DNA of 64,000 bases from Okibacterium sp. HSC-33S16 (GTDB lineage Bacteria > Actinomycetota > Actinomycetes > Actinomycetales > Microbacteriaceae). The notes beneath the pieces are model-generated. The model was not told the origin of the DNA. It saw only the letters and a program-made list of their open reading frames with translations, and did not search any database. The stretch spans positions 124,001-188,000 of the forward strand of contig NZ_JALJZZ010000007.1 of assembly GCF_024171565.1 (NCBI RefSeq), given 5' to 3'. The translations under genes were made by a program, and so were the position numbers. Positions 33,588-42,533 of the stretch are shown here, piece after piece. Numbering within the stretch: the stretch's first letter is position 1; every line of letters starts with the position of its first letter.

Positions 33588-34037
33588 GTGACACGCAAAA
33601 CCGCCGACACACAGCGCCTGCTCGATCTGGCGCAATTGCGTCGCGTCCGCGATCGGATTGATCGGGAGTACGCTCGACCCCTCGATGTCGAGTCACTTGC
33701 CCGGGGTGTCCACATGTCTGCCGGGCATTTGAGCCGACAGTTTCGGATGGCGTTTGGCGAGTCGCCATACTCCTACCTCATGACCCGGCGAATCGAGCGG
33801 GCGATGGCTCTGCTGCGGACGAGCGACCTGAGCGTAACGGACATCTGTTTTGCGGTGGGATGTTCCTCCCTGGGAACATTCAGCACGCGATTCACCGAAC
33901 TGGTCGGCGTGCCTCCGACGATCTACCGTTCCCACAACGCCGGGACACCCCTGACGATGGCACCCTGCGTTGTGAAGCAGGTCACGAGACCGGTCAGGAA
34001 TCGAGAAGCGAAGCCCCTGCAGTCGGAACTAGCGTGA
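33588..34037 (+). CDS. AraC family regulator, HTH-only
   Basis: A 149-residue protein consisting mainly of the double HTH of the AraC/XylS family (about residues 20-115): LARGVHMSAGHLSRQFR, then SVTDICFAVGCSSLGTFSTRF and GVPPTIYR. No ligand-binding domain is present, so any signal must act through another protein or on a C-terminal 30-residue tail. GTG at 33588 is preferred because the frame upstream runs into the marR 3' end. The stop overlaps the VOC gene start (GTGA). This AraC-VOC pairing is common in actinobacteria. Confidence 0.83.
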   Translation: MTRKTADTQRLLDLAQLRRVRDRIDREYARPLDVESLARGVHMSAGHLSRQFRMAFGESPYSYLMTRRIERAMALLRTSDLSVTDICFAVGCSSLGTFSTRFTELVGVPPTIYRSHNAGTPLTMAPCVVKQVTRPVRNREAKPLQSELA

Positions 34038-34453
34038 CGAACATGAACATCACCATTCACCAGTCCTTTCTCCCCCACACCGATGCCGATGCATCACTCG
34101 CGTTCTATCGGGACGTCCTCGGCTTCGAAATTCGCAACGACGTCGGCTACCAGAACATGCGATGGATCACCGTTGGACCACCTAACCAGCCGGATACCTC
34201 CATCGTGTTGATGCCACCCACGGCGGCTCCCGGTCTCACCGAGGAGGAGGCTCGAACACTTCTCGACCTCATCGCCAAGGGCAGCTACTTCGGCGTCAAC
34301 CTGGCGACCCACAACCTCGACGAGGCATTCGCCGAGGTGGAAGCGGGAGGCGCAGAAGTGGTGCAGGAACCGACTGATCAGCCGTACGGCATCCGTGATT
34401 GTGCATTTCGTGATCCTGCAGGCAATTTGATTCGCATGCAGGAACTGTCTTAA
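34034..34453 (+). CDS. VOC family protein coupled to AraC regulator
   Basis: A 139-residue glyoxalase-fold protein: SFLPHTDADASLAFYRDVLGF at the start and DCAFRDPAGNLIRMQEL at the end, with GYQNMRWITVGPP between. Start is GTG at 34034, overlapping the araC stop (GTGA); ATG at 34043 is an alternative. The tight coupling suggests that the protein and the regulator share a ligand. The substrate is unknown. Confidence 0.85.
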   Translation: MTNMNITIHQSFLPHTDADASLAFYRDVLGFEIRNDVGYQNMRWITVGPPNQPDTSIVLMPPTAAPGLTEEEARTLLDLIAKGSYFGVNLATHNLDEAFAEVEAGGAEVVQEPTDQPYGIRDCAFRDPAGNLIRMQELS

Positions 34454-34529
34454 CCCTTCGCCACCGACGTATGCTCGGGACTGTCCACGCCACGACCAGC
34501 TACTCTCGCGGGTCGCAAACACGCTTCCG

Positions 34530-36935
34530 ATGGGACGACACAGAGTGAGCATCGCTACTGAAACCAGCAACAACGCCGCCGAGACGCACCCGGCTGACCG
34601 CCATGACCTCATTCGCGTGCAGGGTGCTCGGGTCAACAACCTCAAGGACATTAGTCTCGTCCTGCCCAAGCGCCGACTCACGGTCTTTACCGGACTGTCG
34701 GGATCCGGGAAGAGTTCGCTGGTCTTCGGAACCATCGCCGCAGAGTCGCAGCGCATGATCAACGAGACCTACAGTGCATTCGTCCAGGGGTTCATGCCCA
34801 ACCTGGCGAGGCCAGACGTCGACGTGCTTGAGGGCCTCACGACCGCCATCATCGTCGACCAGGAACGAATGGGCGCCAACTCGCGGTCGACGGTCGGCAC
34901 CGCGACGGATGTCAACGCCATGTTGCGCATCATCTTCAGCCGGTTGGGCCAGCCGCATGTGGGCTCACCGCAGGCGTTCTCGTTCAACGTCGCATCGATC
35001 AGCGGTGCCGGAGCCGTCACGGTGGAGCGCGGGGGCAGGACAACCAAGGAGCGGCGCGACTTCGAGATCACCGGAGGAATGTGCCCGCGGTGTGAAGGTA
35101 TGGGGACAGTCAACGACATCGACCGCACCCAGCTTTACGACGAGTCAAAATCGCTGAGCCAGGGCGCCCTCACCATTCCCGGATACACCGCCGACGGCTG
35201 GGGAGTAAAGATCTACAGCGGATCGGGATTCTTCGATCCGGACAAGCCGATTCGGGATTTCTCGAAACGTGAACTCGATGATTTTCTCTACAAAGAGCCG
35301 GTGAAGGTCAAAATCGGCGACATCAACATGACGTACGAGGGGCTGATCCCCCGGATTCAGAAGTCGCTGCTCTCCAAGGATCGCGAAGCCATGCAGCCGC
35401 ACATCCGGGCATTCGTCGATCGCGCCGTGACGTTCACTGTGTGCCCGGAGTGCAACGGGACCCGGCTCAATGAGGGAGCGCGCTCGTCTCGCGTCGCAGG
35501 AATCAACATCGCCGAGGCGTGTGCCATGCAGATCAGCGATCTGGCGGCCTGGGTGCGAAAGCTCGACGAGCCGTCGGTGGCACCCCTGCTGGTCGCACTT
35601 CAGGAAACACTCGACTCGTTCGTCACTATTGGTCTCGGCTACCTGTCGCTCGACCGACCGGCGGGAACACTGTCGGGTGGTGAAGCGCAGCGGACCAAGA
35701 TGATCCGCCACCTCGGCTCGTCCCTCACCGACGTGACCTACGTCTTCGATGAGCCCTCCATCGGATTGCACCCCCACGACATCCAGCGGATGAACGAGCT
35801 CCTGCTTCGGCTGCGTGACAAGGGCAACACGGTCCTCGTCGTTGAACACAAACCGGAGATGATCGCGATCGCGGACCACGTCGTCGATCTCGGACCGGGT
35901 GCCGGAACCACGGGCGGAACCATCTGCTTCGAAGGGACCCTCGACGCGCTGCGCGAGAGCGACACCCTGACCGGACGCCACCTGGCTGATCGCGTCGCTC
36001 TGAAATCGGCCGTGAGAAAGCCCACCGGTGTCCTCCCGGTTCGTTCTGCGACGAAGCACAACCTCAAGGGCGTGGATGTCGACATCCCACTGGGGCTGCT
36101 CGTGGTCGTCACCGGAGTGGCTGGGTCGGGCAAGAGTTCGCTCGTGCATGGCTCGCTGCCGGCAAATTCCGGCGTGGTCTCCATTGACCAAGGCGCCATC
36201 CGCGGATCCCGTCGAAGCAACCCAGCGACATACACCGGGATGCTCGAACCCATCCGTAAGGCGTTTGCAAAGGCAAACGGCGTGAAGCCGGCACTCTTCA
36301 GCTCCAACTCCGAGGGTGCATGCCCCAACTGCAATGGAGCGGGCGTGATCTATACCGACCTCGGCATGATGGCAACTGTTGAGTCACCGTGCGAAGTATG
36401 CGAGGGCAAAAGATTCCAGGCATCCGTTCTCGAATATCGACTCGGTGGACGTGCCATCAGCGAGGTGCTCGGCATGTCGGTGCTCGAGGCCGAGGATTTC
36501 TTCCGCTCCGGCGACGCACGCACCCCGGCCGCTCACGTCGTACTGGAACGCCTGGTCGACGTCGGGCTCGGGTACCTGAGCCTCGGACAGCCGCTCACCA
36601 CACTGTCGGGCGGCGAGCGCCAGAGACTGAAGCTGGCCACGCAAATGGGCGAGAAGGGGGGAATCTACGTGCTCGACGAACCCACCACCGGGCTGCACCT
36701 CGCCGACGTGGAGAACCTCCTCGGCCTGATGGACCGCCTCGTTGAGTCCGGCAAGTCCGTCATTGTGGTGGAGCATCACCAAGCGGTGATGGCGCACGCT
36801 GACTGGATTATCGACCTGGGCCCGGGTGCCGGGCATGACGGCGGCCGGATCGTCTTCGAGGGAACTCCAGCGGACCTCGTCGCTCAACGCTCGACCGTGA
36901 CCGGTGAACACCTGGCAGCATACGTCGGCGCGTAA
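34530..36935 (+). CDS. Class II UvrA-like excinuclease ABC subunit
   Basis: An 801-residue UvrA paralogue (true UvrA is about 950). It has two ABC ATPase modules: Walker A GLSGSGKS at residues 55-62 and GVAGSGKS in the second half, and signature LSGGE motifs in each. Zinc-binding Cys pairs (CPRCEG, CPECNG, CPNCNG/CEVCEG) are kept. The shortness and the spacing after the first Walker A fit class II UvrA, which lacks the UvrB-binding domain. Members protect producers of DNA-damaging antibiotics (DrrC type) or act in UvrB-independent tolerance. No uvrB or antibiotic cluster is nearby. ATG at 34530 or GTG at 34548. Confidence 0.9.
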   Translation: MGRHRVSIATETSNNAAETHPADRHDLIRVQGARVNNLKDISLVLPKRRLTVFTGLSGSGKSSLVFGTIAAESQRMINETYSAFVQGFMPNLARPDVDVLEGLTTAIIVDQERMGANSRSTVGTATDVNAMLRIIFSRLGQPHVGSPQAFSFNVASISGAGAVTVERGGRTTKERRDFEITGGMCPRCEGMGTVNDIDRTQLYDESKSLSQGALTIPGYTADGWGVKIYSGSGFFDPDKPIRDFSKRELDDFLYKEPVKVKIGDINMTYEGLIPRIQKSLLSKDREAMQPHIRAFVDRAVTFTVCPECNGTRLNEGARSSRVAGINIAEACAMQISDLAAWVRKLDEPSVAPLLVALQETLDSFVTIGLGYLSLDRPAGTLSGGEAQRTKMIRHLGSSLTDVTYVFDEPSIGLHPHDIQRMNELLLRLRDKGNTVLVVEHKPEMIAIADHVVDLGPGAGTTGGTICFEGTLDALRESDTLTGRHLADRVALKSAVRKPTGVLPVRSATKHNLKGVDVDIPLGLLVVVTGVAGSGKSSLVHGSLPANSGVVSIDQGAIRGSRRSNPATYTGMLEPIRKAFAKANGVKPALFSSNSEGACPNCNGAGVIYTDLGMMATVESPCEVCEGKRFQASVLEYRLGGRAISEVLGMSVLEAEDFFRSGDARTPAAHVVLERLVDVGLGYLSLGQPLTTLSGGERQRLKLATQMGEKGGIYVLDEPTTGLHLADVENLLGLMDRLVESGKSVIVVEHHQAVMAHADWIIDLGPGAGHDGGRIVFEGTPADLVAQRSTVTGEHLAAYVGA

Positions 36936-36955
36936 CCGATGGTCGCGGTGCTCTG

Positions 36956-37594
36956 CTAGAACTCCGCGCCTTGAATGAGGAACACCACAAGAAGCCATCC
37001 GGCGACCATCGAGCCGGTGAACCAGATCACCCAGCCGAGGATGCGGTTGGCCAGGATGAGTTTCCACGCTCCCGTCCGATTAGCCAGGGCGTACTCCTCC
37101 GCACGCACATAACTGCGACCGTAAATCCATGCGGCATTGACGGCGATCTCGAGCGCGCTCAAGATCGCCGCTAGACCGTAGAGGAAGATCAGCCCGCCGT
37201 AGAGTTCCTCGTCTAGCCACGGCTCGAGCAGTGTTTCAGCGAGGATCACGAGGCCAAGCACGCCAAGTACAGCGCCATTCATCAACGACCAACGCTGTGA
37301 TCGGCCACCGAAGGTGACGAAGGAGGCGTGAACCTCAGAGTCGCCGGTTTCGGCGAGCGCTGCCCGAGCAGACCGGCGCATGCGCACGATGATGACCGTG
37401 GCGATCACGGTGTAAGGGATCGCGATACTGACGAGGAGGAACGCGATCGGAAGCATGGCGATCACCGCGAACACCCCACCGAGGCCGAGGATGACCGCGA
37501 GTGAAACGTACCCGATGACGGATCGCGTCCAGCTCTCCGGCGCAGCAACCGGTCTCCCGGGAACGGCTTTGGGGAGCACTGGGCTGTTCGTCAC
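36956..37594 (-). CDS. Hypothetical integral membrane protein
   Basis: A 212-residue protein not recognized. About five transmembrane helices are seen (near residues 28-58, 60-72, 104-122, 132-152 and 180-208), with a cytoplasmic loop containing ALAETGDSEVHASF. No catalytic motif is evident. It is convergent with the class II UvrA gene (21-base gap) and lies 42 bases downstream of pdxY on the same strand, so cotranscription is possible. Confidence 0.62.
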   Translation of the reverse strand: MTNSPVLPKAVPGRPVAAPESWTRSVIGYVSLAVILGLGGVFAVIAMLPIAFLLVSIAIPYTVIATVIIVRMRRSARAALAETGDSEVHASFVTFGGRSQRWSLMNGAVLGVLGLVILAETLLEPWLDEELYGGLIFLYGLAAILSALEIAVNAAWIYGRSYVRAEEYALANRTGAWKLILANRILGWVIWFTGSMVAGWLLVVFLIQGAEF

Positions 37595-37636
37595 GCGTTA
37601 GTCGTCGCTGACAAGGCGCGGCCGTCTGCCGGCGGA

Positions 37637-38491
37637 CTAGCCGACACGCTGAGCCGTGAACTGCATGCGCGGGTTGGCATAGAACTCTTGCGCCTCGATG
37701 AGCCTGAGCTCGCGCTGGCCCGAGTGATAGGTCATCTCCACCAGGTCGAAGACACTGGATGCGGTGCGCTCGAGGGCCAGGGCTGCGTCTTTCGTCGAGC
37801 CGTAATGCGCCGCGAAGAGAGCGGCGGTCACGTCGCCCGATCCGTTGGCTTTGAACGGAAGCAACGGTGTCGTTACGAGCCACTTGCCCGAGTCGTCGAC
37901 AACGAGCATTTCGATGGTGTCTGGCTCACGGTCGGGGCGCTCGACACTCGTGACCAGCACGGTCGACGGGCCCATCGCGCGTGCAAGGTCCACCGAGTCG
38001 AGCGTTGACTCCAGGGAGGACGGCTCGGTGCCGGTGAGGTAACCGAGTTCGAACTGGTTGGGCGTGATGATGTCAGCGACCGGAACCACCCGGTCGCGCA
38101 AGAGGTCGGGAATCTCGGGTGCCACGAAGCACCCTGATTTTGCGTTTCCCATCACCGGGTCGCAGGCGTACAGGGCCGACGGGTTAGCCGCCTTCACCCG
38201 CTGCACCGCGTCGACGATGACGTCGCCGATTCCGACGCCACCCTGGTAGCCGGAGAGAACGACGTCGATCTGCGGGAAGGCGCCTCTCTCTTCAACCCCA
38301 GTGATGACATCCGCTACCTGACCGGGATCGATCAGAGGCCCGCGCCAGGCACCGTACCCGGTGTGATTCGAAAAATTGACCGTATAGACGGGGATGACCT
38401 CGACGCCGATGCGCTGGAGCGGAAAGACGGCGGCCGAGTTTCCGACGTGGCCATAGGCAACAGCGGACTGGATAGAGAGAATCTGCACCAT
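37637..38491 (-). CDS. pdxY: Pyridoxal kinase PdxY
   Basis: PdxY phosphorylates pyridoxal to PLP in the vitamin B6 salvage pathway. The 284-residue product is a ribokinase-like fold: ILSIQSAVAYGHVGNSAA at the start, YACDPVMGN, ITPNQFELGYLTG and the catalytic GSGD anion hole (D220). Length equals E. coli PdxY (287). It follows the racemase gene (67-base gap) on the same strand; both enzymes touch amino-acid and cofactor metabolism but the racemase type here is PLP-independent. Confidence 0.93.
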   Translation of the reverse strand: MVQILSIQSAVAYGHVGNSAAVFPLQRIGVEVIPVYTVNFSNHTGYGAWRGPLIDPGQVADVITGVEERGAFPQIDVVLSGYQGGVGIGDVIVDAVQRVKAANPSALYACDPVMGNAKSGCFVAPEIPDLLRDRVVPVADIITPNQFELGYLTGTEPSSLESTLDSVDLARAMGPSTVLVTSVERPDREPDTIEMLVVDDSGKWLVTTPLLPFKANGSGDVTAALFAAHYGSTKDAALALERTASSVFDLVEMTYHSGQRELRLIEAQEFYANPRMQFTAQRVG

Positions 38492-38557
38492 CTCACACTA
38501 ATCACCGATCGGCGTTCTGTCCCTCTTCGACGGCGTCAGTTCGCCGCGCGAGAGAAA

Positions 38558-39253
38558 CTATTCCACGCTCAAGGCCAGATCGACGGCAGCCTCAACGTGA
38601 AGACGTGTGGTCGGAAAGACAGGAACCGAGCTGTCCTCGGCCCTCACGAGCAGCTCGATCTCCGTGCAACCCAGAATGATTCCCTGGGCGCCCTGGTCCA
38701 CAAGCTGCGCGATGATGGCCCGATACTCCTCCCTCGATTCCTGCCGAACGATCCCGTGGACCAGCTCGTCGTAGATGACGCGATGAACGATCTGGCGAGC
38801 GGATGCCTCTGGCACCGTCACGTCGATACCGAACGTCGCGAGACGGTCGCGATAAAAATCCTGCTCCATCGTGAAGGACGTGCCGAGGAGCCCGACGTGG
38901 CTGAGTCCGGCACGTTGGATGGAGGCACCGGCAGCAGCGGCGATGTGCAAAACCGGAATCGTCACGGCGTTTTCGATAACCCCGATCACCGCGTGCATCG
39001 TATTGGTGCAGAGCACAAGCATGTCCGCGCCGGCATATTCGAGTGCGCGGGCACGACTCGCGAGCAACTCCCCGGCTTCGTCCCACTGACCCGACGACTG
39101 GAACGCCTCGATGTCGGCGAAATCGACCGAGTCGAGCAGAACCCGTGCCGAGTGAAAGCCGCCCATTCGCACTGAAACGAGCTCGTTGGCCAACCGGTAG
39201 TACTCGGCAGTCGACTCCCAGCTCATGCCGCCGAGCATCCCGATAGTTTTCAT
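38558..39253 (-). CDS. Aspartate/glutamate racemase family protein
   Basis: A 231-residue PLP-independent amino-acid racemase. The two catalytic Cys of the two-base mechanism are C82 (LCTNTMH) and C196 (LGCTEIE). The N-terminal GMLGGMSWESTAEYY is typical of aspartate racemases (YgeA type). Whether aspartate, glutamate or another amino acid is the substrate cannot be decided. It precedes pdxY in a probable operon. A small hydrophobic ORF lies just upstream. Confidence 0.9.
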   Translation of the reverse strand: MKTIGMLGGMSWESTAEYYRLANELVSVRMGGFHSARVLLDSVDFADIEAFQSSGQWDEAGELLASRARALEYAGADMLVLCTNTMHAVIGVIENAVTIPVLHIAAAAGASIQRAGLSHVGLLGTSFTMEQDFYRDRLATFGIDVTVPEASARQIVHRVIYDELVHGIVRQESREEYRAIIAQLVDQGAQGIILGCTEIELLVRAEDSSVPVFPTTRLHVEAAVDLALSVE

Positions 39254-39280
39254 GACGACTCCTTCCGTAGACGACCGAGC

Positions 39281-39475
39281 CTATGGCTCCTCGGCGACCC
39301 CTGCCGCAACCGACTCGGGCACTTCTCCGGGTGCGTACTTCGCCAGTCGCTCGCAGATCGCAACCGCGCTGTGCCCGGCGACTACGAGAAGCCCGATCCG
39401 GGGTACACCGGCCGCGATTGCCAGCACAAGAACGAGCGCCGACCATTGGGATCCAGGACGCGCGTTCCTGAACAC
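39281..39475 (-). CDS. Possible small hydrophobic protein
   Basis: A 64-codon frame from GTG at 39475 with GGAG 11 bases upstream. It would encode one transmembrane helix (ALVLVLAIAAGVPRIGLLVVAG) and a charged tail. Third codon positions are mostly G or C, as in real genes here. It ends 27 bases before the racemase start on the same strand. I do not recognize a family, so this could be a chance ORF in a 268-base intergenic stretch. Confidence 0.35.
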   Translation of the reverse strand: MFRNARPGSQWSALVLVLAIAAGVPRIGLLVVAGHSAVAICERLAKYAPGEVPESVAAGVAEEP

Positions 39476-39521
39476 CGGAAGATGCTCCGGTCAGTGACGT
39501 ACCTCTCTCTTAGTAGTGGGA

Positions 39522-40547
39522 CTACTCCGAGCGAAAGTGAGATCCCGAAGCGAAAATATTCAGACCCATCGCGCGCGACAGATATGCGGTCGCAATCTGC
39601 CCTTGAACGCTGTTGCCGGCAAGGTCGAGCCGCGGTGCGTACGAACCGATACCGACCTTGCCCGGTGCGACGGTGATGAGACCGCCGGAGACCCCCGATT
39701 TTCCCGGCAGCCCGATGTCGAACAGCCATTCCCCCGACGCCTCATACAGTCCGCTCGCTGCCAGAACCGCGAGTGTGTCACGGCAGACCGTCGCAGATAC
39801 GACGCGTTCGCCCGTCACCGGATTTACCCCACCATCAGCGAGGGTCGCCGCCATGGCCGCGAGGTCCCGGGCGTCGACCGAAAGCGAGCATTGGCGCGTA
39901 TAGACGTCGACGACGTCGAGCGGGTCGCGTTCGATCCGGTCATAACTCGCGAGCAACTGCGCGATCGCCCGGTTTCTGAGGTTGGTGTGGGACTCGGACT
40001 CATACACTTCGTCGTCCATCCGAAGGTCTCGACCGGCGAACAGTGACAGTCCCTCTCGAACGGCCTCCCATTGCTCATCCGCTGTTCGCCCCGGCACGAG
40101 TGCGGTGGTGGCGAGCGCGCCCGCGTTCACCATGGGGTTCATCGGGTGGCCGTCATTTAGCTCGATTGCCACCACAGAGTTGAATGCAAGCCCCGTGTTG
40201 TTGACGCCAACGATCTCGAGGGCGCGCTCGTGCCCAATCGCTTCGCAGACGAGCGCGAATACAAAAGCCTTGGAGATCGACTGAATGGAGAACTGACGTC
40301 GGGTGTCGCCCAGTTCATGGAGTCCACCGGACACATCGGCGATGCAGAGTCCAAATGCTTCAGGGTCGGCCCGGGAGAGAATCGGGATGTAGTGAGCGAC
40401 CGTTCCCTCGGAGTGCTTCGACGCGTGTGCGAATGCTTCGGCCAGGAGAGCGTTGATGCGGGAATCGGATGGTGGCGCACCGGTTGCTACCGCCTGCTCG
40501 ATTCCTGCAACGTCCAGTTCCACGGCGCCCTCCAAGGGTGCACTCAC
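39522..40547 (-). CDS. glsA: Glutaminase A
   Basis: Hydrolyses L-glutamine to glutamate and ammonia in the cytoplasm. The 341-residue product has the beta-lactamase-like fold with the catalytic SxxK (S90-I-S-K93) inside FSIQSISKAF, plus GVNNTGLAFNS, NPMVNAGALA and LPGKSGVSGG motifs. The start is uncertain: GTG at 40547 (MSAPLEG) gives a family-like N-terminus, while a TTG at 40613 adds 22 non-conserved residues. No STAS domain is attached. It stands alone on the minus strand. Confidence 0.92.
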   Translation of the reverse strand: MSAPLEGAVELDVAGIEQAVATGAPPSDSRINALLAEAFAHASKHSEGTVAHYIPILSRADPEAFGLCIADVSGGLHELGDTRRQFSIQSISKAFVFALVCEAIGHERALEIVGVNNTGLAFNSVVAIELNDGHPMNPMVNAGALATTALVPGRTADEQWEAVREGLSLFAGRDLRMDDEVYESESHTNLRNRAIAQLLASYDRIERDPLDVVDVYTRQCSLSVDARDLAAMAATLADGGVNPVTGERVVSATVCRDTLAVLAASGLYEASGEWLFDIGLPGKSGVSGGLITVAPGKVGIGSYAPRLDLAGNSVQGQIATAYLSRAMGLNIFASGSHFRSE

Positions 40548-40755
40548 GTGCGACTGATCTGAACCTAGTCGATCCCAGCCGGGGTGGACAGAGTGGACAA
40601 GGATCCCGCACAAGCTCCCGGTCAGGACGTCCCCAGGTGACCCAGTTCTCCGCTTCAGAATGTCAGCGAAGACGCAAGCGGTTCCACCCCGAACTGGAGG
40701 CTATCCGACGGCACGGTGAATGGCTTCACTGAAGACAGTATTGAGGGGAGTCACC

Positions 40756-40812
40756 GTGGATTCTGAGGAGAGCATTCGACCGCACGCTCAGCCGACGAGG
40801 TGCACCTCGTGA
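40756..40812 (+). CDS. 18-codon leader ORF coupled to the next gene
   Basis: GTG at 40756 has a strong ribosome site (GAGGGGAG) at the right distance. The frame encodes MDSEESIRPHAQPTRCTS and stops at TGA 40810-40812, which overlaps the GTG of the downstream membrane-protein gene (GTGA). That gene has only a weak ribosome site of its own, so translation of this short ORF probably delivers ribosomes to it. Too short to assign a product. Confidence 0.5.
   Translation: MDSEESIRPHAQPTRCTS
40797..40808. promoter_or_regulatory. 12-bp palindrome covering the ribosome site of the 40809 gene
   Basis: GAGGTGCACCTC is a perfect palindrome directly before the GTG at 40809 and contains the only AGG element. 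In RNA it could mask that site until ribosomes translating the 18-codon leader melt it. Confidence 0.4.
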
Positions 40813-41192
40813 TCCCCCTGGGTGTTGCGCTTCTCGCTGTCGGTCTCACGGTTTCCGTTGGATCCGGCATCCTGGAGACTCAAGCGGCGGGTCGTCAGCG
40901 AATATCTCTTTGGCCCAATCGCCGTGGCTACCGACGCCCGCGATCGACCGCCATTACGGGGTGGGTCGCCGGTTTGCTGGTCGGAGTGGGGGCCGTGATC
41001 TTCATCGTCGTCTGGGGACCAGCTGCGCTCTACCTGGCAGGCTTTGTCGTACTGCCGCGTCTGTTGGTGGTCGCCATCCACAATAGGGACGTTCGGGTGC
41101 GACAAATCGCGCGTGGGCCACTGAACAGCGGTGCGCCGGGCCGCACCACGAGTCACACCAGGCCGGAGGCGGCCGATTCTCCGAACACCTGA
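40809..41192 (+). CDS. Hypothetical small membrane protein
   Basis: A 127-residue protein with two to three transmembrane helices: about residues 2-20 (IPLGVALLAVGLTVSVG), 50-68 and 70-88. A basic loop (RISLWPNRRGYRRPRST) lies between the first two. No family is recognized. Start GTG at 40809 overlaps the stop of an 18-codon leader; GTG at 40800 is an in-frame alternative. Convergent with the VOC gene at 41244. Confidence 0.6.
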   Translation: MIPLGVALLAVGLTVSVGSGILETQAAGRQRISLWPNRRGYRRPRSTAITGWVAGLLVGVGAVIFIVVWGPAALYLAGFVVLPRLLVVAIHNRDVRVRQIARGPLNSGAPGRTTSHTRPEAADSPNT

Positions 41193-41243
41193 ATACCGCG
41201 GATGTGATCGCTGTCCACGGGCCGACGTTGGCCGTGACACGGC

Positions 41244-41633
41244 TCAGTCCTCGGTTCGCATCCTGGTGGGCCGGGAGAACAGGTTGACGAGGTTTCCGTC
41301 GGGATCCCGAAAGAGCGTCGAGCGATTGCCCCACGGCATGGTGGTGGGTTCAAGCACGATGTCGTCAAGCTCGTCGCGGAGACGAGCGAAATCTGCGTCG
41401 ACGTCGCTGACGAGGAACTCGACGATAACGGAATTGTTGCGCTCTGGCTGAGGGGCTGCGTCCCCCAACACGGCGACGGTGGCGGTGCTTCCGATCGCCA
41501 GAGCGCCGGTGGCAGTACGGATTTCGGCGAAGATCGGTGCCGGCCGTTCTGCGGTCACGCCCGTGACCTTCTCATAGAAGCGGGCCAGGCGATCGACATT
41601 GTTCGTGATGATGCGGATGGATGCGAATTCCAT
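41244..41633 (-). CDS. VOC family protein
   Basis: A 129-residue glyoxalase-fold protein. It opens FASIRIITNNVDRLARFYEKVTG and ends TLFRDPDGNLVNLFSRP, two matching halves of the fold. The WYL regulator lies 77 bases upstream on the same strand, forming a probable regulator-enzyme operon. Substrate unknown; relatives bind or modify small electrophiles and antibiotics. Confidence 0.86.
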   Translation of the reverse strand: MEFASIRIITNNVDRLARFYEKVTGVTAERPAPIFAEIRTATGALAIGSTATVAVLGDAAPQPERNNSVIVEFLVSDVDADFARLRDELDDIVLEPTTMPWGNRSTLFRDPDGNLVNLFSRPTRMRTED

Positions 41634-41710
41634 GGGGTTCCCTTCAATCGGACCAGTTGTGCTGGATCACTCCATGGTCGCAACGCCTGGCGACACCGTC
41701 CTGTCGGTGA

Positions 41711-42418
41711 TTAAGGACGTGTGCTCTCTTCGCCGATCGATGTGAGGTCACCGAATGGGATAGTCAGATCCTCGACTCGCAGGGTGCGCGCTGGGCTTCT
41801 CTCCTCAGTGGGGTCGGCCCGCGCGATGCGATCAGCGCGGAACGCGCGGACGCCGCATCGAAGCCGGCACCATGCGATGAGGTACCAGGTGCGGCCCCGG
41901 ACGATGTATCCCATCGGCTCAACAGGCCGAGACGTTTCAACTCCGTGACGATCCTGGTACAGGATTCGGAGTACACGACCCTCGCGTAAAGCACCGGCCA
42001 GGACGGCGGGCACTCCTGCCCTCGGGCCGTCACTTAAGAGGTGCACGCGAGTGGCGAGTTCAACCGTCTCGGCGAGCTTCCGATCATCGGTCACCGCTGT
42101 GACTTTGCGCAGGGCTGACCTCGCAGCGTCGGTAAATGGGCTGTTCGTCAACATCTCCAACGAAACCATGATCGCAAGGGCCTCATCGACAGTGAAACTG
42201 AGGGGTGCCAGGGTGTGCGAGGTATCGAGACAATACCCGCCGGTGCGGCCGGGTTCCGCCCAGATCGGTACGCCCGAAATTTGAAGCGCTGTGAGATCTC
42301 GCTCAATGGTGCGCGAACTAACCTCGAACCGTGCGGCGAGCCACCGAGCACTTCGCGGCCGCGGTGCGACGGCGCGCAGTTCTTCCACAAGCGAATACAA
42401 ACGGTCTGTGCGGTTCAC
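41711..42418 (-). CDS. HTH/WYL-domain transcriptional regulator (YafY type)
   Basis: A 235-residue regulator with an N-terminal winged HTH (RLYSLVEELRAVAPRPRSAR, then FEVSSRTIERDLTALQISGVP) and a C-terminal WYL domain (GYIVRGRTWYLIAWCRLR with the W-Y-L triad). WYL domains sense ligands or nucleic acid. The protein is shorter than many PafBC-type members (about 320), lacking the WCX extension. It is followed by the VOC gene, its likely target. The 5' gap to the tRNA-Leu terminator is about 60 bases. Confidence 0.88.
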   Translation of the reverse strand: MNRTDRLYSLVEELRAVAPRPRSARWLAARFEVSSRTIERDLTALQISGVPIWAEPGRTGGYCLDTSHTLAPLSFTVDEALAIMVSLEMLTNSPFTDAARSALRKVTAVTDDRKLAETVELATRVHLLSDGPRAGVPAVLAGALREGRVLRILYQDRHGVETSRPVEPMGYIVRGRTWYLIAWCRLRCGVRAFRADRIARADPTEERSPARTLRVEDLTIPFGDLTSIGEESTRP

Positions 42419-42477
42419 CCTCTGACCCTAGAGGGTCCCAGGTAAGTGCGGAACGCTCTGAACAACACCGTGAAATG

Positions 42478-42504
42478 ACAAAAGGCCACCGAAATTCGAT
42501 GGCC
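42478..42504 (-). terminator. Terminator of tRNA-Leu
   Basis: Read on the minus strand, AGGCCA and TGGCCT arms with an inner CGAA/TTCG pairing form a hairpin followed by TTTTGTCATTT. It lies 30 bases beyond the tRNA 3' end. Confidence 0.75.
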
Positions 42505-42533
42505 TGTCATTGAGAATCTAAACTACCCCACTG

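Noticed and set aside
35145-36191. A 348-codon open frame antisense to the class II uvrA gene
   Set aside because: The plus-strand protein has all ABC ATPase motifs; the antisense frame has none and is a codon-bias shadow.
38592-39446. A long frame overlapping the racemase in another phase
   Set aside because: Very Arg-rich; the racemase frame holds both catalytic Cys motifs and the proper start.
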